Positions 44,290-52,270 of a DNA stretch of 64,000 nucleotides are shown one piece after another. This DNA comes from M30B80 sp965656935 (GTDB taxonomy: Bacteria; Pseudomonadota; Alphaproteobacteria; Rhodobacterales; Rhodobacteraceae), in the NCBI GenBank assembly GCA_965656935.1, contig CBFHMG010000003.1, positions 1 through 64,000 of the forward strand, written 5' to 3'. The first letter of the stretch is position 1, and each line of letters starts with the position of its first letter. A program made the position numbers and the translations under genes. The notes beneath the pieces are model-generated. The model made no database searches and had not been told where the DNA came from. It was given only the letters and a program-made list of their open reading frames with translations.

Positions 44290-45831
44290 ATGACACATGA
44301 TAATGCAGCGCTCTATTTTGTTGATCGCCATCTAGAAGAAGGCCGCGACGACAAGCCCGCCTTCATGGAGGCGGCAGGGGCAAAACGCAGCCAAAGCTAT
44401 GGAGAATTGGCCGCAAGGTCGGGCCAAGTGGCAGGGGCGCTCAAACGCGCGGGCATCCACCGTGAAGAGCGCATGGCCTGCCTCGTTCTGGATCAGTTGG
44501 AATACCCTGAGATTTTCTGGGGCGGGTTGAAATCGGGCTCCATCCCTGTGGCGCTGAACACACTGCTTGCAACCAGCGTCTATGAGGTGATCCTGAAGGA
44601 TAGCCGTGCTGCAATCCTGTTTGTCTCGGCGGAGTTACTGGATGTGGTCATGCCCGCCGCGCGGCTTTGCCCTGATCTTCGCAAGATCGTGGTGATTGGG
44701 GACGATGCGCCTGAAGGCACCCTATCCTATGAGGCCTTTATGGACGGGGCCGATATTCTGCCCGCGATTGAGGTTTCCGCAGATGAGACGGCCTTTTGGC
44801 TCTATTCCTCGGGCTCCACGGGGCAGCCAAAAGGTGTGCGGCATGTGCATGGGGCGCTGAAGGCGACATCAGACACATATGGCGCGCAGGTTCTGGGGAT
44901 CCGCGAGGATGATCTGGTGTTCTCGGCGGCCAAGATCTTCTTTGCTTATGGCATGGGCAATGCGCTGACCTTCCCGATGTCGGTCGGGGCGACGACAATC
45001 CTGTTCAATGGCAGGCCAACTCCCGATGCGGTCTTGCAGATCATCTCGGAGATGAAACCGTCGATCTACTATGGGGTTCCGACCCTTTATGCCGCCACAT
45101 TGGCAGCGCTTGACGGGCGGGAAACGCCTCCATCCGCCATGCGGCTTTGCGTGTCAGCGGGCGAGGCCCTGCCTGAGGAGATCGGCAATCGTTGGCGGGA
45201 GGTTTGGGGTGTGGATATTCTGGATGGGGTCGGCTCCACCGAGATGTTGCATATCTTCCTGTCGAACCGCGTGGGCGATGTTATCTATGGCACCTCGGGG
45301 ACTGCCGTGCCCGGATATGATCTGCGCTGCGTTGATGAAGAGGGCGCGGATGTCGAGATTGGCGGCGTCGGTGAATTGCTGGTGCGCGGTGCGTCGGCGG
45401 CGGATGGCTATTGGAACAAACGCGACAAGAGCCGCACAACCTTTGAAGGCGAATGGACCCGCACGGGTGATAAATACATCCGGCAGGAGGGCGAAAGGTT
45501 CGTCTATTGCGGGCGCACGGATGACATGTTCAAGGTCTCGGGTATCTGGGTCAGCCCCTTCGAGATTGAGCAGGCCCTGTCGGCCCATAATGACGTGTTG
45601 GAGGCCGCCGTTGTTGCTGCGCGTGACTCGGATGGTTTGGAAAAACCCAAAGCCTTCATCGTGCTGAAAAACGGAAGCGACGCTGCAGATGTCCAGCACG
45701 GGCTGAAGGATTTCGTCAAAGAACGTATCGGAAAATGGAAATATCCCCGCTGGATCGAGATCGTCGATGATCTGCCAAAAACGGCCACAGGCAAAATCCA
45801 GCGCTTCAAACTACGTGAGGTGGATGCATGA
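44290..45831 (+). CDS. bclA: benzoate-CoA ligase
   Basis: 513 aa AMP-forming ligase that makes benzoyl-CoA from benzoate, ATP and CoA. The A3-like motif is YSSGSTGQPKGVRHVHGALK. Family-specific segments follow: FAYGMGNALTFPMSVGATTI, YGVPTLYAATLA, LDGVGSTEMLHIFLSNRVG. The C-terminal lysine is in LPKTATGKIQRFKLRE. Overlaps the next gene by four bases. Confidence 0.95.
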   Translation: MTHDNAALYFVDRHLEEGRDDKPAFMEAAGAKRSQSYGELAARSGQVAGALKRAGIHREERMACLVLDQLEYPEIFWGGLKSGSIPVALNTLLATSVYEVILKDSRAAILFVSAELLDVVMPAARLCPDLRKIVVIGDDAPEGTLSYEAFMDGADILPAIEVSADETAFWLYSSGSTGQPKGVRHVHGALKATSDTYGAQVLGIREDDLVFSAAKIFFAYGMGNALTFPMSVGATTILFNGRPTPDAVLQIISEMKPSIYYGVPTLYAATLAALDGRETPPSAMRLCVSAGEALPEEIGNRWREVWGVDILDGVGSTEMLHIFLSNRVGDVIYGTSGTAVPGYDLRCVDEEGADVEIGGVGELLVRGASAADGYWNKRDKSRTTFEGEWTRTGDKYIRQEGERFVYCGRTDDMFKVSGIWVSPFEIEQALSAHNDVLEAAVVAARDSDGLEKPKAFIVLKNGSDAADVQHGLKDFVKERIGKWKYPRWIEIVDDLPKTATGKIQRFKLREVDA

Positions 45832-46652
45832 GTGTGACTTGGTCTGATGGCGCAACTGGCAAGATCACGGCTGGCGGCAAAGCACTGGAATATGCCTGTT
45901 TCGGCCCCGCACCTGATCAAGCGCCAACGATTGTGATGTTGCATGAAGGTTTGGGCTGTATCGCTCTCTGGCGGGATTTTCCGCAAAAGCTGGCCGAGGC
46001 GACAGGGCTTGGCGTGTTTGTCTATTCCCGTGCGGGATATGGCGGATCGGAGGCGGCCGATCTTCCGCGTCCGCTTGATTATATGACCCAAGAGGCGCTT
46101 GAGGTTCTACCGCAGGTGCTGGACGCTTTCGGCTTTCAAAGCGGGGTGCTTTTGGGCCATTCCGATGGCGCCTCGATTTCTGCGATCTATGCAGGTTCGC
46201 TCAACGATTTCCGCGTGCGTGGGCTTGTGCTGATCGCACCGCATTTCTTCACTGAAGAGGTGGGCCTTGCCGCAATCGCTCAGGCGCGTGAAAGTTTCGC
46301 CACTTCCGATATGAAAGCGCGGCTTGGCAAATATCACAATGATCCTGAACATAGTTTCCGTGGCTGGAATGAGGCATGGCTTCATCCCGACTTCAAGAAA
46401 TGGGATATTGGCGAAGTGATTGATTATTTCCGCATCCCAACGCTGGCCATTCAGGGGCGGCAGGACCAATATGGCACGCTGGCCCAGATCGAGGAGATCG
46501 AGACGCGCAGCTATGCGCCCGTTGATACCGTCATTCTGGATGACTGCCGCCATTCCCCCCATATCGACCAACCCCAAGCCGTTATTGATGCCGTGGCCCA
46601 GTTCTGCGCGCATCTTATCCGCATTGAAAACGAGAGCGTCAAAATCGCATGA
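45828..46652 (+). CDS. alpha/beta hydrolase of the box cluster
   Basis: 274 aa alpha/beta hydrolase. The oxyanion region HEGLGCIALWRDFP, nucleophile elbow GHSDGAS (about 108-114), Asp in IQGRQDQYGT and His in CRHSPHIDQP give a full triad. Genes of this type recur between benzoate-CoA ligase and boxD; roles such as hydrolysing a by-product lactone or thioester have not been settled. Translationally coupled to both neighbours by four-base overlaps. Confidence 0.85.
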   Translation: MSVTWSDGATGKITAGGKALEYACFGPAPDQAPTIVMLHEGLGCIALWRDFPQKLAEATGLGVFVYSRAGYGGSEAADLPRPLDYMTQEALEVLPQVLDAFGFQSGVLLGHSDGASISAIYAGSLNDFRVRGLVLIAPHFFTEEVGLAAIAQARESFATSDMKARLGKYHNDPEHSFRGWNEAWLHPDFKKWDIGEVIDYFRIPTLAIQGRQDQYGTLAQIEEIETRSYAPVDTVILDDCRHSPHIDQPQAVIDAVAQFCAHLIRIENESVKIA

Positions 46653-48202
46653 AACTGCAAAGCTATCTTCAGAATACTTGGGTCGAAGGCACAGGCGAGG
46701 GCCGCGCTTTGGTCAATCCGGTAACGGGTGAGGAAATCGCCCGCGCTGATGCGACAGGGCTTGATGTGAAAGCGGCCGTTGCTTTCGCGCGTGAGACGGG
46801 CGGGGCTGCCTTGCGGTCCCTCAGCTTCGCCGAGCGTGGTGCCTTGCTCAAAGCTGTGGCCGAGGTTCTGGGGGCCAATCGCGACCGCTATGTCGAGATC
46901 GCGCGGCGCAATTCAGGCAATACGGGCGTGGATGCCTCGATCGATATTGATGGTGGTATCGGGACCCTGAAATATTACGCCTTCCTTGCCAAAAGCCTTG
47001 GTGATGCGAAGACGATGCTTGAAGACGGCCGCGATCAACTCGGGCGGGAACCTGTCTTCGTAGCACAGCATCTGTGGACAACCCGCCCCGGCGTGGCCGT
47101 GCAGATCAATGCGTTTAATTTCCCCTCTTGGGGCATGTGGGAGAAGGTGGCCGTTGCCATGCTGGCGGGTGTGCCCTCCATCGCCAAGCCTGCCACGGCG
47201 ACGGCGCTTCTGTCTTATGAAATGGTGCGGGATGTGGCGCAGGCGAAGGTGCTGCCCGAAGGCGCACTCAGCCTGATCTGCGGGGCGGGCGAGGCTCTGC
47301 TTGAAGCGGTCGGGCCAATGGATTCCATCGCCTTCACAGGCTCGGCTGCGACGGGCCAGATGATTTCGCGCCATGAGAATGTTATCGCGTCTGGCTGTCG
47401 CGTGACCATCGAGGCGGATTCGGTCAATGCGACTATCCTTGGACAGGATGCAGCACCTGGAACGCCTGTTTTCGATCTGGCAGTGCGCGAGGTGGTCAAG
47501 GCGCTGAGCGTCAAGGCGGGGCAGCTTTGCACGAATATCCGCCGTATCTTTGTGCCCGCCGCCCATGCCGATGCCTTTGGAGAAGCGGTGGCCTCAAAGC
47601 TTGGCACGCTTGTTGTGGGCGACCCCGCAGAGGAGGCTACGCGGGTTGGCCCATTGATTAATGCGGCCCAAAAGACCGAGGCGCTGGAAAAGATCGCCAA
47701 GCTGGCCACGGAATGCTCGGTGGTTGGTGAGGCGCCTCTTGGGGAAGTCGCTGCGCAATCGGGTTTTGTGGCACCGATGCTTTTGCGCTGCACGGATCCC
47801 GCGGGCGCGAAACTCGTGCATGAGATCGAGGTTTTCGGCCCAGTTGCCACCATGCTGCCCTATAGCGATCTGGATCAGGCGATGGCCTTGGCATCCAAGG
47901 CAGAAGGCTCGCTTGCCTTGAGCCTGTTCTCCAATGATCCCGCCGTGCAGGACGCTGTTATCTTAGGCCTCGCCCCTTGGCACGGGCGGGTTTTGGTTGT
48001 CGATGAAGAGGTTGGTAAAAACCATACGGGCCACGCGATCGTCATGCCGCAATGCACCCATGGCGGGCCAGGTCGGGCAGGCGGCGGTGAGGAGCTGGGT
48101 GGCTTGCGCGGTTTGCGCTTCCATATGCAGCGCACCGCTATTCAGGGAGGTCCAGCCCTGCTGGAGCGTCTACAAAGCAACGCAAGACTTGGCGGCTTGT
48201 GA
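46649..48202 (+). CDS. boxD: 3,4-dehydroadipyl-CoA semialdehyde dehydrogenase
   Basis: 517 aa aldehyde dehydrogenase related to the PaaZ N-terminal domain. It oxidises the semialdehyde formed after BoxC ring cleavage to 3,4-dehydroadipyl-CoA with NADP+. Key segments are INAFNFPSWGMWEKVAVAML, FTGSAATGQ, the catalytic Cys in AGQLCTNIRRIFVP, and HEIEVFGPVATMLPYSDLDQ. It lies inside a chain of coupled box genes and its stop overlaps a GTG start for DUF309. Confidence 0.94.
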   Translation: MKLQSYLQNTWVEGTGEGRALVNPVTGEEIARADATGLDVKAAVAFARETGGAALRSLSFAERGALLKAVAEVLGANRDRYVEIARRNSGNTGVDASIDIDGGIGTLKYYAFLAKSLGDAKTMLEDGRDQLGREPVFVAQHLWTTRPGVAVQINAFNFPSWGMWEKVAVAMLAGVPSIAKPATATALLSYEMVRDVAQAKVLPEGALSLICGAGEALLEAVGPMDSIAFTGSAATGQMISRHENVIASGCRVTIEADSVNATILGQDAAPGTPVFDLAVREVVKALSVKAGQLCTNIRRIFVPAAHADAFGEAVASKLGTLVVGDPAEEATRVGPLINAAQKTEALEKIAKLATECSVVGEAPLGEVAAQSGFVAPMLLRCTDPAGAKLVHEIEVFGPVATMLPYSDLDQAMALASKAEGSLALSLFSNDPAVQDAVILGLAPWHGRVLVVDEEVGKNHTGHAIVMPQCTHGGPGRAGGGEELGGLRGLRFHMQRTAIQGGPALLERLQSNARLGGL

Positions 48203-48660
48203 GTGCGCAATCACCCCTCAGCTGGCGGCCGCCCCATGCCTATGTGCCAGGGCAGAGCCCGCGCCATGACGAGGAATTGTTCGATCATCTGAAAGATGTG
48301 GATGCGGCGACCCCCGCCGAGGGGTTGGCGCGCAGTCAGGCCTATGCGGCGGGGCTGGTCTTTCTCAGGGAGGCCTATTTCTGGGAAGCCCATGAGATGC
48401 TGGAACCCGTTTGGACGGCCTGCCCCCCAAACAGTGCCGAGCGTGTTTTTGTGCAAGCTCTGGTGCAGCTTGCCAATGCTGGTTTGAAAATCCGTATGCA
48501 GCGCCCGCAGGCGGCAGCGCGGCTTTATGCCCAAGCCGATGCCCTTTTTGAGGATGCGTTTCGCCGTGCCGATGGTGCGGTGCTGGAGATGTCACAGGGT
48601 GATCTGCGCGAATTGGTGGCGCATGTGCATTTAATTGCAAACGACTCAGTTGAAAATTAG
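48199..48660 (+). CDS. DUF309 domain protein
   Basis: 153 aa starting with GTG overlapping the boxD stop. The signature FLREAYFWEAHEMLEPVW (about 55-72) and FVQALVQLANAGLKI match DUF309, an all-helical family with a conserved H-E-x-(L/V)-E motif. Its function is unestablished. Members are known in box clusters, where coupling to boxD suggests a role with ring-cleavage products. Confidence 0.78.
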   Translation: MSAQSPLSWRPPHAYVPGQSPRHDEELFDHLKDVDAATPAEGLARSQAYAAGLVFLREAYFWEAHEMLEPVWTACPPNSAERVFVQALVQLANAGLKIRMQRPQAAARLYAQADALFEDAFRRADGAVLEMSQGDLRELVAHVHLIANDSVEN

Positions 48661-48674
48661 TGCAATATAGTGCA
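48661..48674. promoter_or_regulatory. TGCA-N6-TGCA site before boxC (candidate BoxR operator 2)
   Basis: TGCAATATAGTGCA begins right after the DUF309 stop and has the exact TGCA-N6-TGCA form described for BzdR/BoxR. It is 137 bp before boxC in a short A/T-rich gap. Confidence 0.72.
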
Positions 48675-48756
48675 TATTTTGTTAAATACTGAGTAAGGCA
48701 CCTGTTTTATACATAAAAACAACAGGATAAGTCGCTAACTTTTTTCTTGCCGAGCC

Positions 48757-48784
48757 TTTACTCCGTTTCGCGCGGCACTATAAT
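48757..48784 (+). promoter_or_regulatory. sigma70-type promoter of boxC-boxB-boxA
   Basis: TTTACT (48757-48762) and TATAAT (48779-48784) are separated by 16 bp, 27 bases before the boxC ATG. TGCA at 48784-48787 overlaps the -10 edge. A new promoter here makes boxCBA independent of the upstream ligase-boxD transcript. Confidence 0.65.
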
Positions 48785-48810
48785 GCAACTAACGAGGGAA
48801 AGGATACACC

Positions 48811-50472
48811 ATGTCCAAGGTCATCGATTTTCAGGTGGACCCGTCCACATATCGCCACTGGAAGGTGGAGTATGATGGGCCTGTGGCCAATCTATTCATG
48901 GATGTAGACGAGGATGGTGGCCTTTTTGATGGCTATCAGCTCAAGCTCAATTCCTATGATCTGGGCGTGGATATCGAGCTTGCTGATATCGTGCAGCGTA
49001 TGCGGTTCGAGCATCCCGAGGTCAAAACCGTGGTCATGCAATCGGCCAAGGATAAAGTGTTTTGCGCGGGCGCTAATATCCGCATGCTAGGTGGGGCGGC
49101 GCATAGCCATAAGGTTAATTTCTGTAAATTCACGAATGAAACCCGCAATACCTTTGAGGCGGCCGAAGAAGATTCAGGCCAGCAATATATTGCGGCTGTG
49201 AAAGGTGCATGTGCGGGCGGCGGGTATGAGCTGGCTTTGGCCTGCAATTACATCATGCTGACCGATGACCGCACGTCTTCGGTGTCTCTGCCCGAGGTCC
49301 CGCTTTTGGCGGTGCTTCCCGGAACAGGTGGCTTGACCCGTGTGACCGACAAGCGCAAGGTGCGCCGCGACCGTGCCGATATTTTCTGTTCGGTCGAAGA
49401 AGGCGTGAAGGGCCAGCGTGCAAAAGACTGGCGCTTGGTGGATGAGGTTGTGGCCAATTCCAAATTTGACGAAACCGTCATCGCCCGCGCCAAAGAATTC
49501 GCAGCCAATTCCAAAAAGGCAGATGTCGCCAAGGGGATCGCATTGACACCCCTGCAGCGCAGCTTTGGCGAAGATGGCTCGGTGACCTATTCCACCGTTG
49601 AGGTCACGGTAGATCGCGCAGGTCGCAAGGCCACGATCATGATCCATGGCCCGAAAGACGATGCGCCGAAGGATATGGACGCTTTCACCGCCCAAGGCGC
49701 CGAGGCCTATATGCTGCGCCTTGCGCGTGAATTGGATGATGCGATCCTGCATCTGCGCCTCAACGAGATGGAGCTTGGCCTTTGGGCTTTCCATACGCAG
49801 GGCGACGCGGACAAGCTTTTGTCGCATGAGGCCTTGCTGCTGGAAAATGCTGATCATTGGCTGGCCAATGAGGTGCTGAAATATTGGAAACGTGTGCTCA
49901 AGCGGGTCGATGTGACCTCGCGCTCCTTGGTGGCGCTGGTCGAGCATGGCTCCTGCTTTGCAGGCGTTGTGGCCGAGCTACTCTTTGCGGTGGACCGCTC
50001 CTATATGATGGAAGACGAATTCGAGGGCGATAACCGCCCGCTGGCTGCTGTCACCCTGAGCGATGCCAATTTCGGCCCCTTCCCGATGGGTAATGACCTG
50101 ACCCGCCTTGAAACCCGTTTTCTTGGCGAGCCCGAGGCCGTGGATGCGGCCAAGGCGCGGATGGATGAGGCTTTGGAGGCGGAAGACGCCGATGAGCTGG
50201 GCCTTGTGACCATGATCCTTGACGACATCGATTGGGAAGACGAGATCCGCGTCTTCATGGAGGAGCGCGCAAGCTTCTCGCCCGATGCGATGACGGGGAT
50301 GGAGGCCAATCTGCGCTTTGCAGGCCCCGAGACGATGGAAACCCGTATCTTTGGGCGTCTGACGGCATGGCAGAACTGGATTTTCAATCGACCAAATGCG
50401 GTTGGTGCGGATGGCGCGTTGCAGCGCTACGGCACTGGCGTTCGGGGCGATTACAATATGGAGCGCGTCTAG
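48811..50472 (+). CDS. boxC: benzoyl-CoA-dihydrodiol lyase (2,3-epoxybenzoyl-CoA dihydrolase)
   Basis: 553 aa, a long crotonase-superfamily enzyme that opens 2,3-epoxybenzoyl-CoA to the aldehyde acyl-CoA and formate. The N-terminal crotonase core shows VFCAGANIRMLGGAAHSHKV, ACAGGGYELALACNYIML and LPEVPLLAVLPGTGGLTRV. The C-terminal half is specific to BoxC. GGAAAGGA precedes the ATG. An inverted repeat spans its stop codon. Confidence 0.96.
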   Translation: MSKVIDFQVDPSTYRHWKVEYDGPVANLFMDVDEDGGLFDGYQLKLNSYDLGVDIELADIVQRMRFEHPEVKTVVMQSAKDKVFCAGANIRMLGGAAHSHKVNFCKFTNETRNTFEAAEEDSGQQYIAAVKGACAGGGYELALACNYIMLTDDRTSSVSLPEVPLLAVLPGTGGLTRVTDKRKVRRDRADIFCSVEEGVKGQRAKDWRLVDEVVANSKFDETVIARAKEFAANSKKADVAKGIALTPLQRSFGEDGSVTYSTVEVTVDRAGRKATIMIHGPKDDAPKDMDAFTAQGAEAYMLRLARELDDAILHLRLNEMELGLWAFHTQGDADKLLSHEALLLENADHWLANEVLKYWKRVLKRVDVTSRSLVALVEHGSCFAGVVAELLFAVDRSYMMEDEFEGDNRPLAAVTLSDANFGPFPMGNDLTRLETRFLGEPEAVDAAKARMDEALEAEDADELGLVTMILDDIDWEDEIRVFMEERASFSPDAMTGMEANLRFAGPETMETRIFGRLTAWQNWIFNRPNAVGADGALQRYGTGVRGDYNMERV

Positions 50473-50480
50473 GCGCGCTC
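50461..50480 (+). repeat. inverted repeat across the boxC stop
   Basis: GAGCGCG (50461-50467) and CGCGCTC (50474-50480) flank the TAG stop, forming a 7-bp G+C-rich stem with a 6-base loop. A likely mRNA 3'-end or processing hairpin between boxC and boxB. Confidence 0.5.
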
Positions 50481-50579
50481 TGCTTGGTGGGGGCAAACCC
50501 GCCTCACGGGCTCCGACAGTGATCGGTACCGTTGCAAAGGTAACGTGCGGGCCAGCCCCGCTTCTGAATGGAGAGTATG

Positions 50580-52031
50580 ATGCTTGATCTGATCAATGTG
50601 AGCTATGACACCCAAATCCCCAATAATGTGGGGCTGAGTGCTGACCGCAAGGTTCTCAAAGCGCTGGAGCGTTGGCACCCCGGTTATATCAACTGGTGGA
50701 ATGACCTGATCCCGCAGAACTTTCAGGAATCGATGGTTTATCTGCGCACAGCGGTCTCGGTGGACCCGAAGGGTTGGGCGAAGTTCGACTATGTGAAGAT
50801 GCCCGATTACCGTTGGGGCGTTTTGCTTGCGCCACAAAATGAAGAGCGCGTGATCCCCTTTGGTGAGCATAAGGGCGAGAAAGCTTGGCAGGAAGTGCCG
50901 GGTGAATACCGCAATATGGTCAAGCGTCTGATCGTCATTCAGGGCGATACCGAGCCTGGATCGGTTGAGCAGCAGCGCTTCCTCGGCCTGACTGCGCCAT
51001 CGCTTTACGACATGCGCAACCTGTTTCAGGTCAACGTAGAAGAGGGCCGTCACCTGTGGGCGATGGTCTATCTGCTGTTCAAATATTTCGGCAAGGATGG
51101 CCGCGAAGAAGCGGATGATTTGCTGCAGCGCTCCTCGGGCTCGGAAGAAGCGCCGCGCATGTTGGGTGCGTTCAATGAGGAAACACCAGATTGGTTGTCT
51201 TTCTTCATGTTCACCTATTTCACCGACCGTGACGGCAAGATGCAGCTGGAAAGCTTGGCGCAATCGGGTTTTGACCCGCTCAGCCGGACCTGCCGCTTCA
51301 TGCTGACCGAAGAAGCGCATCACATGTTTGTAGGCGAAACGGGTGTTGGCCGTACGATCCAAGCCACCGTCGAGGCGATGAACAAAGCGGGCATCACAGA
51401 CCCCTATGACATCGATAAGATCCGTGACCTTGGCGTAATCGACCTGCCCACAATTCAGAAAAAGCTGAACCTGCATTACTCGCTCAGCCTTGATCTCTTT
51501 GGTCAGGAAGTTTCGACCAATGCGGCCACAGCCTTCAATTGCGGCATCAAGGGTCGCTATATGGAAGGGCGTCTGGATGACGACCACCAGCTGAAAAATG
51601 ACAGCTATATCGTACGGACCGTCAAGGACGGCGCTATTGTGGCCGAAGACGTGCCTGCCCTGACCGCGATCAATATGCGTCTGCGTGATGATTATATCCG
51701 TGACGCATCGGGTGGCATCGGGCGCTGGAACAAGATCATCGAAAAAGCCGGTGTCGAATTCCAACTGGCGCTGCCGCATGAAGCCTTCCACCGCCAGATC
51801 GGCGTGTTCTCGGCGATCAAGGCCAACCCAGAGGGCGATATCATTTCGCAGGCGGAATGGGATCAGAAGGCCCCCGATTGGCTGCCGACCATGGCAGATG
51901 GCGATTTCATCCAATCCCTGATGAAGCCCTGCTATGAGCCCGGAAAATTCGCAAGCTGGATTTCGCCCCCGAAAGTGGGCATCGATAACAAGCCTGGCGA
52001 TTTTGAATACGTCAAACTGCATATGGCGTAA
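50580..52031 (+). CDS. boxB: benzoyl-CoA 2,3-epoxidase, oxygenase component
   Basis: 483 aa from ATG at 50580, favoured over 50568 and 50577 by spacing from GGAGAG. The di-iron enzyme epoxidises benzoyl-CoA with O2 and electrons from BoxA. E-x-x-H ligands are visible in NVEEGRHLWAMVYLLFKYFG and TEEAHHMFVGETG. The N-terminus (ALERWHPGYINWWNDLIPQN) is typical of BoxB. It is followed by a hairpin and a small Fe-S-type gene rather than directly by boxA. Confidence 0.96.
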   Translation: MLDLINVSYDTQIPNNVGLSADRKVLKALERWHPGYINWWNDLIPQNFQESMVYLRTAVSVDPKGWAKFDYVKMPDYRWGVLLAPQNEERVIPFGEHKGEKAWQEVPGEYRNMVKRLIVIQGDTEPGSVEQQRFLGLTAPSLYDMRNLFQVNVEEGRHLWAMVYLLFKYFGKDGREEADDLLQRSSGSEEAPRMLGAFNEETPDWLSFFMFTYFTDRDGKMQLESLAQSGFDPLSRTCRFMLTEEAHHMFVGETGVGRTIQATVEAMNKAGITDPYDIDKIRDLGVIDLPTIQKKLNLHYSLSLDLFGQEVSTNAATAFNCGIKGRYMEGRLDDDHQLKNDSYIVRTVKDGAIVAEDVPALTAINMRLRDDYIRDASGGIGRWNKIIEKAGVEFQLALPHEAFHRQIGVFSAIKANPEGDIISQAEWDQKAPDWLPTMADGDFIQSLMKPCYEPGKFASWISPPKVGIDNKPGDFEYVKLHMA

Positions 52032-52042
52032 GGTGATCAAGC

Positions 52043-52067
52043 AAGGGGCGGCAACGCGCTGCCCCTT
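52043..52067 (+). terminator. stem-loop between boxB and the small Fe-S gene
   Basis: AAGGGGC (52043-52049) and GCCCCTT (52061-52067) form a 7-bp stem, 12 bases after the boxB stop. Only three T follow. It may set a boxB-to-boxA expression ratio. Confidence 0.5.
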
Positions 52068-52093
52068 TCGCTGACCTGAGGGGGAGAGAGATC

Positions 52094-52270
52094 ATGCAGA
52101 TGCAACTCAAAGCTGGCGCGGCTGATCGTGTTACACGCTTGTCGCAAGATGTGGCCTCTCTCTCGGGTCCGTGCATCGGTTGCACGAAATGCACGGGTCT
52201 TTGTCAGGCCTTGATTGAGGTCATGACCCTGCCCGACACCATCCTGACACGCGGAGCGCGCAATGAATAA
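52094..52270 (+). CDS. 58-aa CxxCxxCxxxC protein between boxB and boxA (likely single [4Fe-4S] protein)
   Basis: ATG at 52094 follows GGGGGAGAGAG; the frame runs 58 codons to TAA at 52268-52270. It overlaps the boxA ATG (52263) by eight bases in a different frame. The middle reads GPCIGCTKCTGLCQ, with cysteines at 27, 30, 33 and 37, the spacing of a [4Fe-4S] ferredoxin half. It lacks the proline that usually follows the fourth Cys and the second set of cysteines. The rest is MQMQLKAGAADRV at the start and MTLPDTILTRGARNE at the end. It is not a frameshifted piece of BoxA, which is complete. Possible electron-transfer or assembly partner of BoxA/BoxB; unrecognised by me. Confidence 0.75.
   Translation: MQMQLKAGAADRVTRLSQDVASLSGPCIGCTKCTGLCQALIEVMTLPDTILTRGARNE

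Noticed and set aside
50469..52040. A 523-codon open frame on the minus strand opposite boxB.
   Set aside because: It mirrors boxB exactly and has no start-site signals or recognisable domain.
52094..52270. The small Fe-S frame being a frameshifted N-terminus of BoxA.
   Set aside because: BoxA starting at 52263 already has the full usual N-terminus with both 4Fe-4S motifs, and the small frame has its own strong ribosome binding site and stop.
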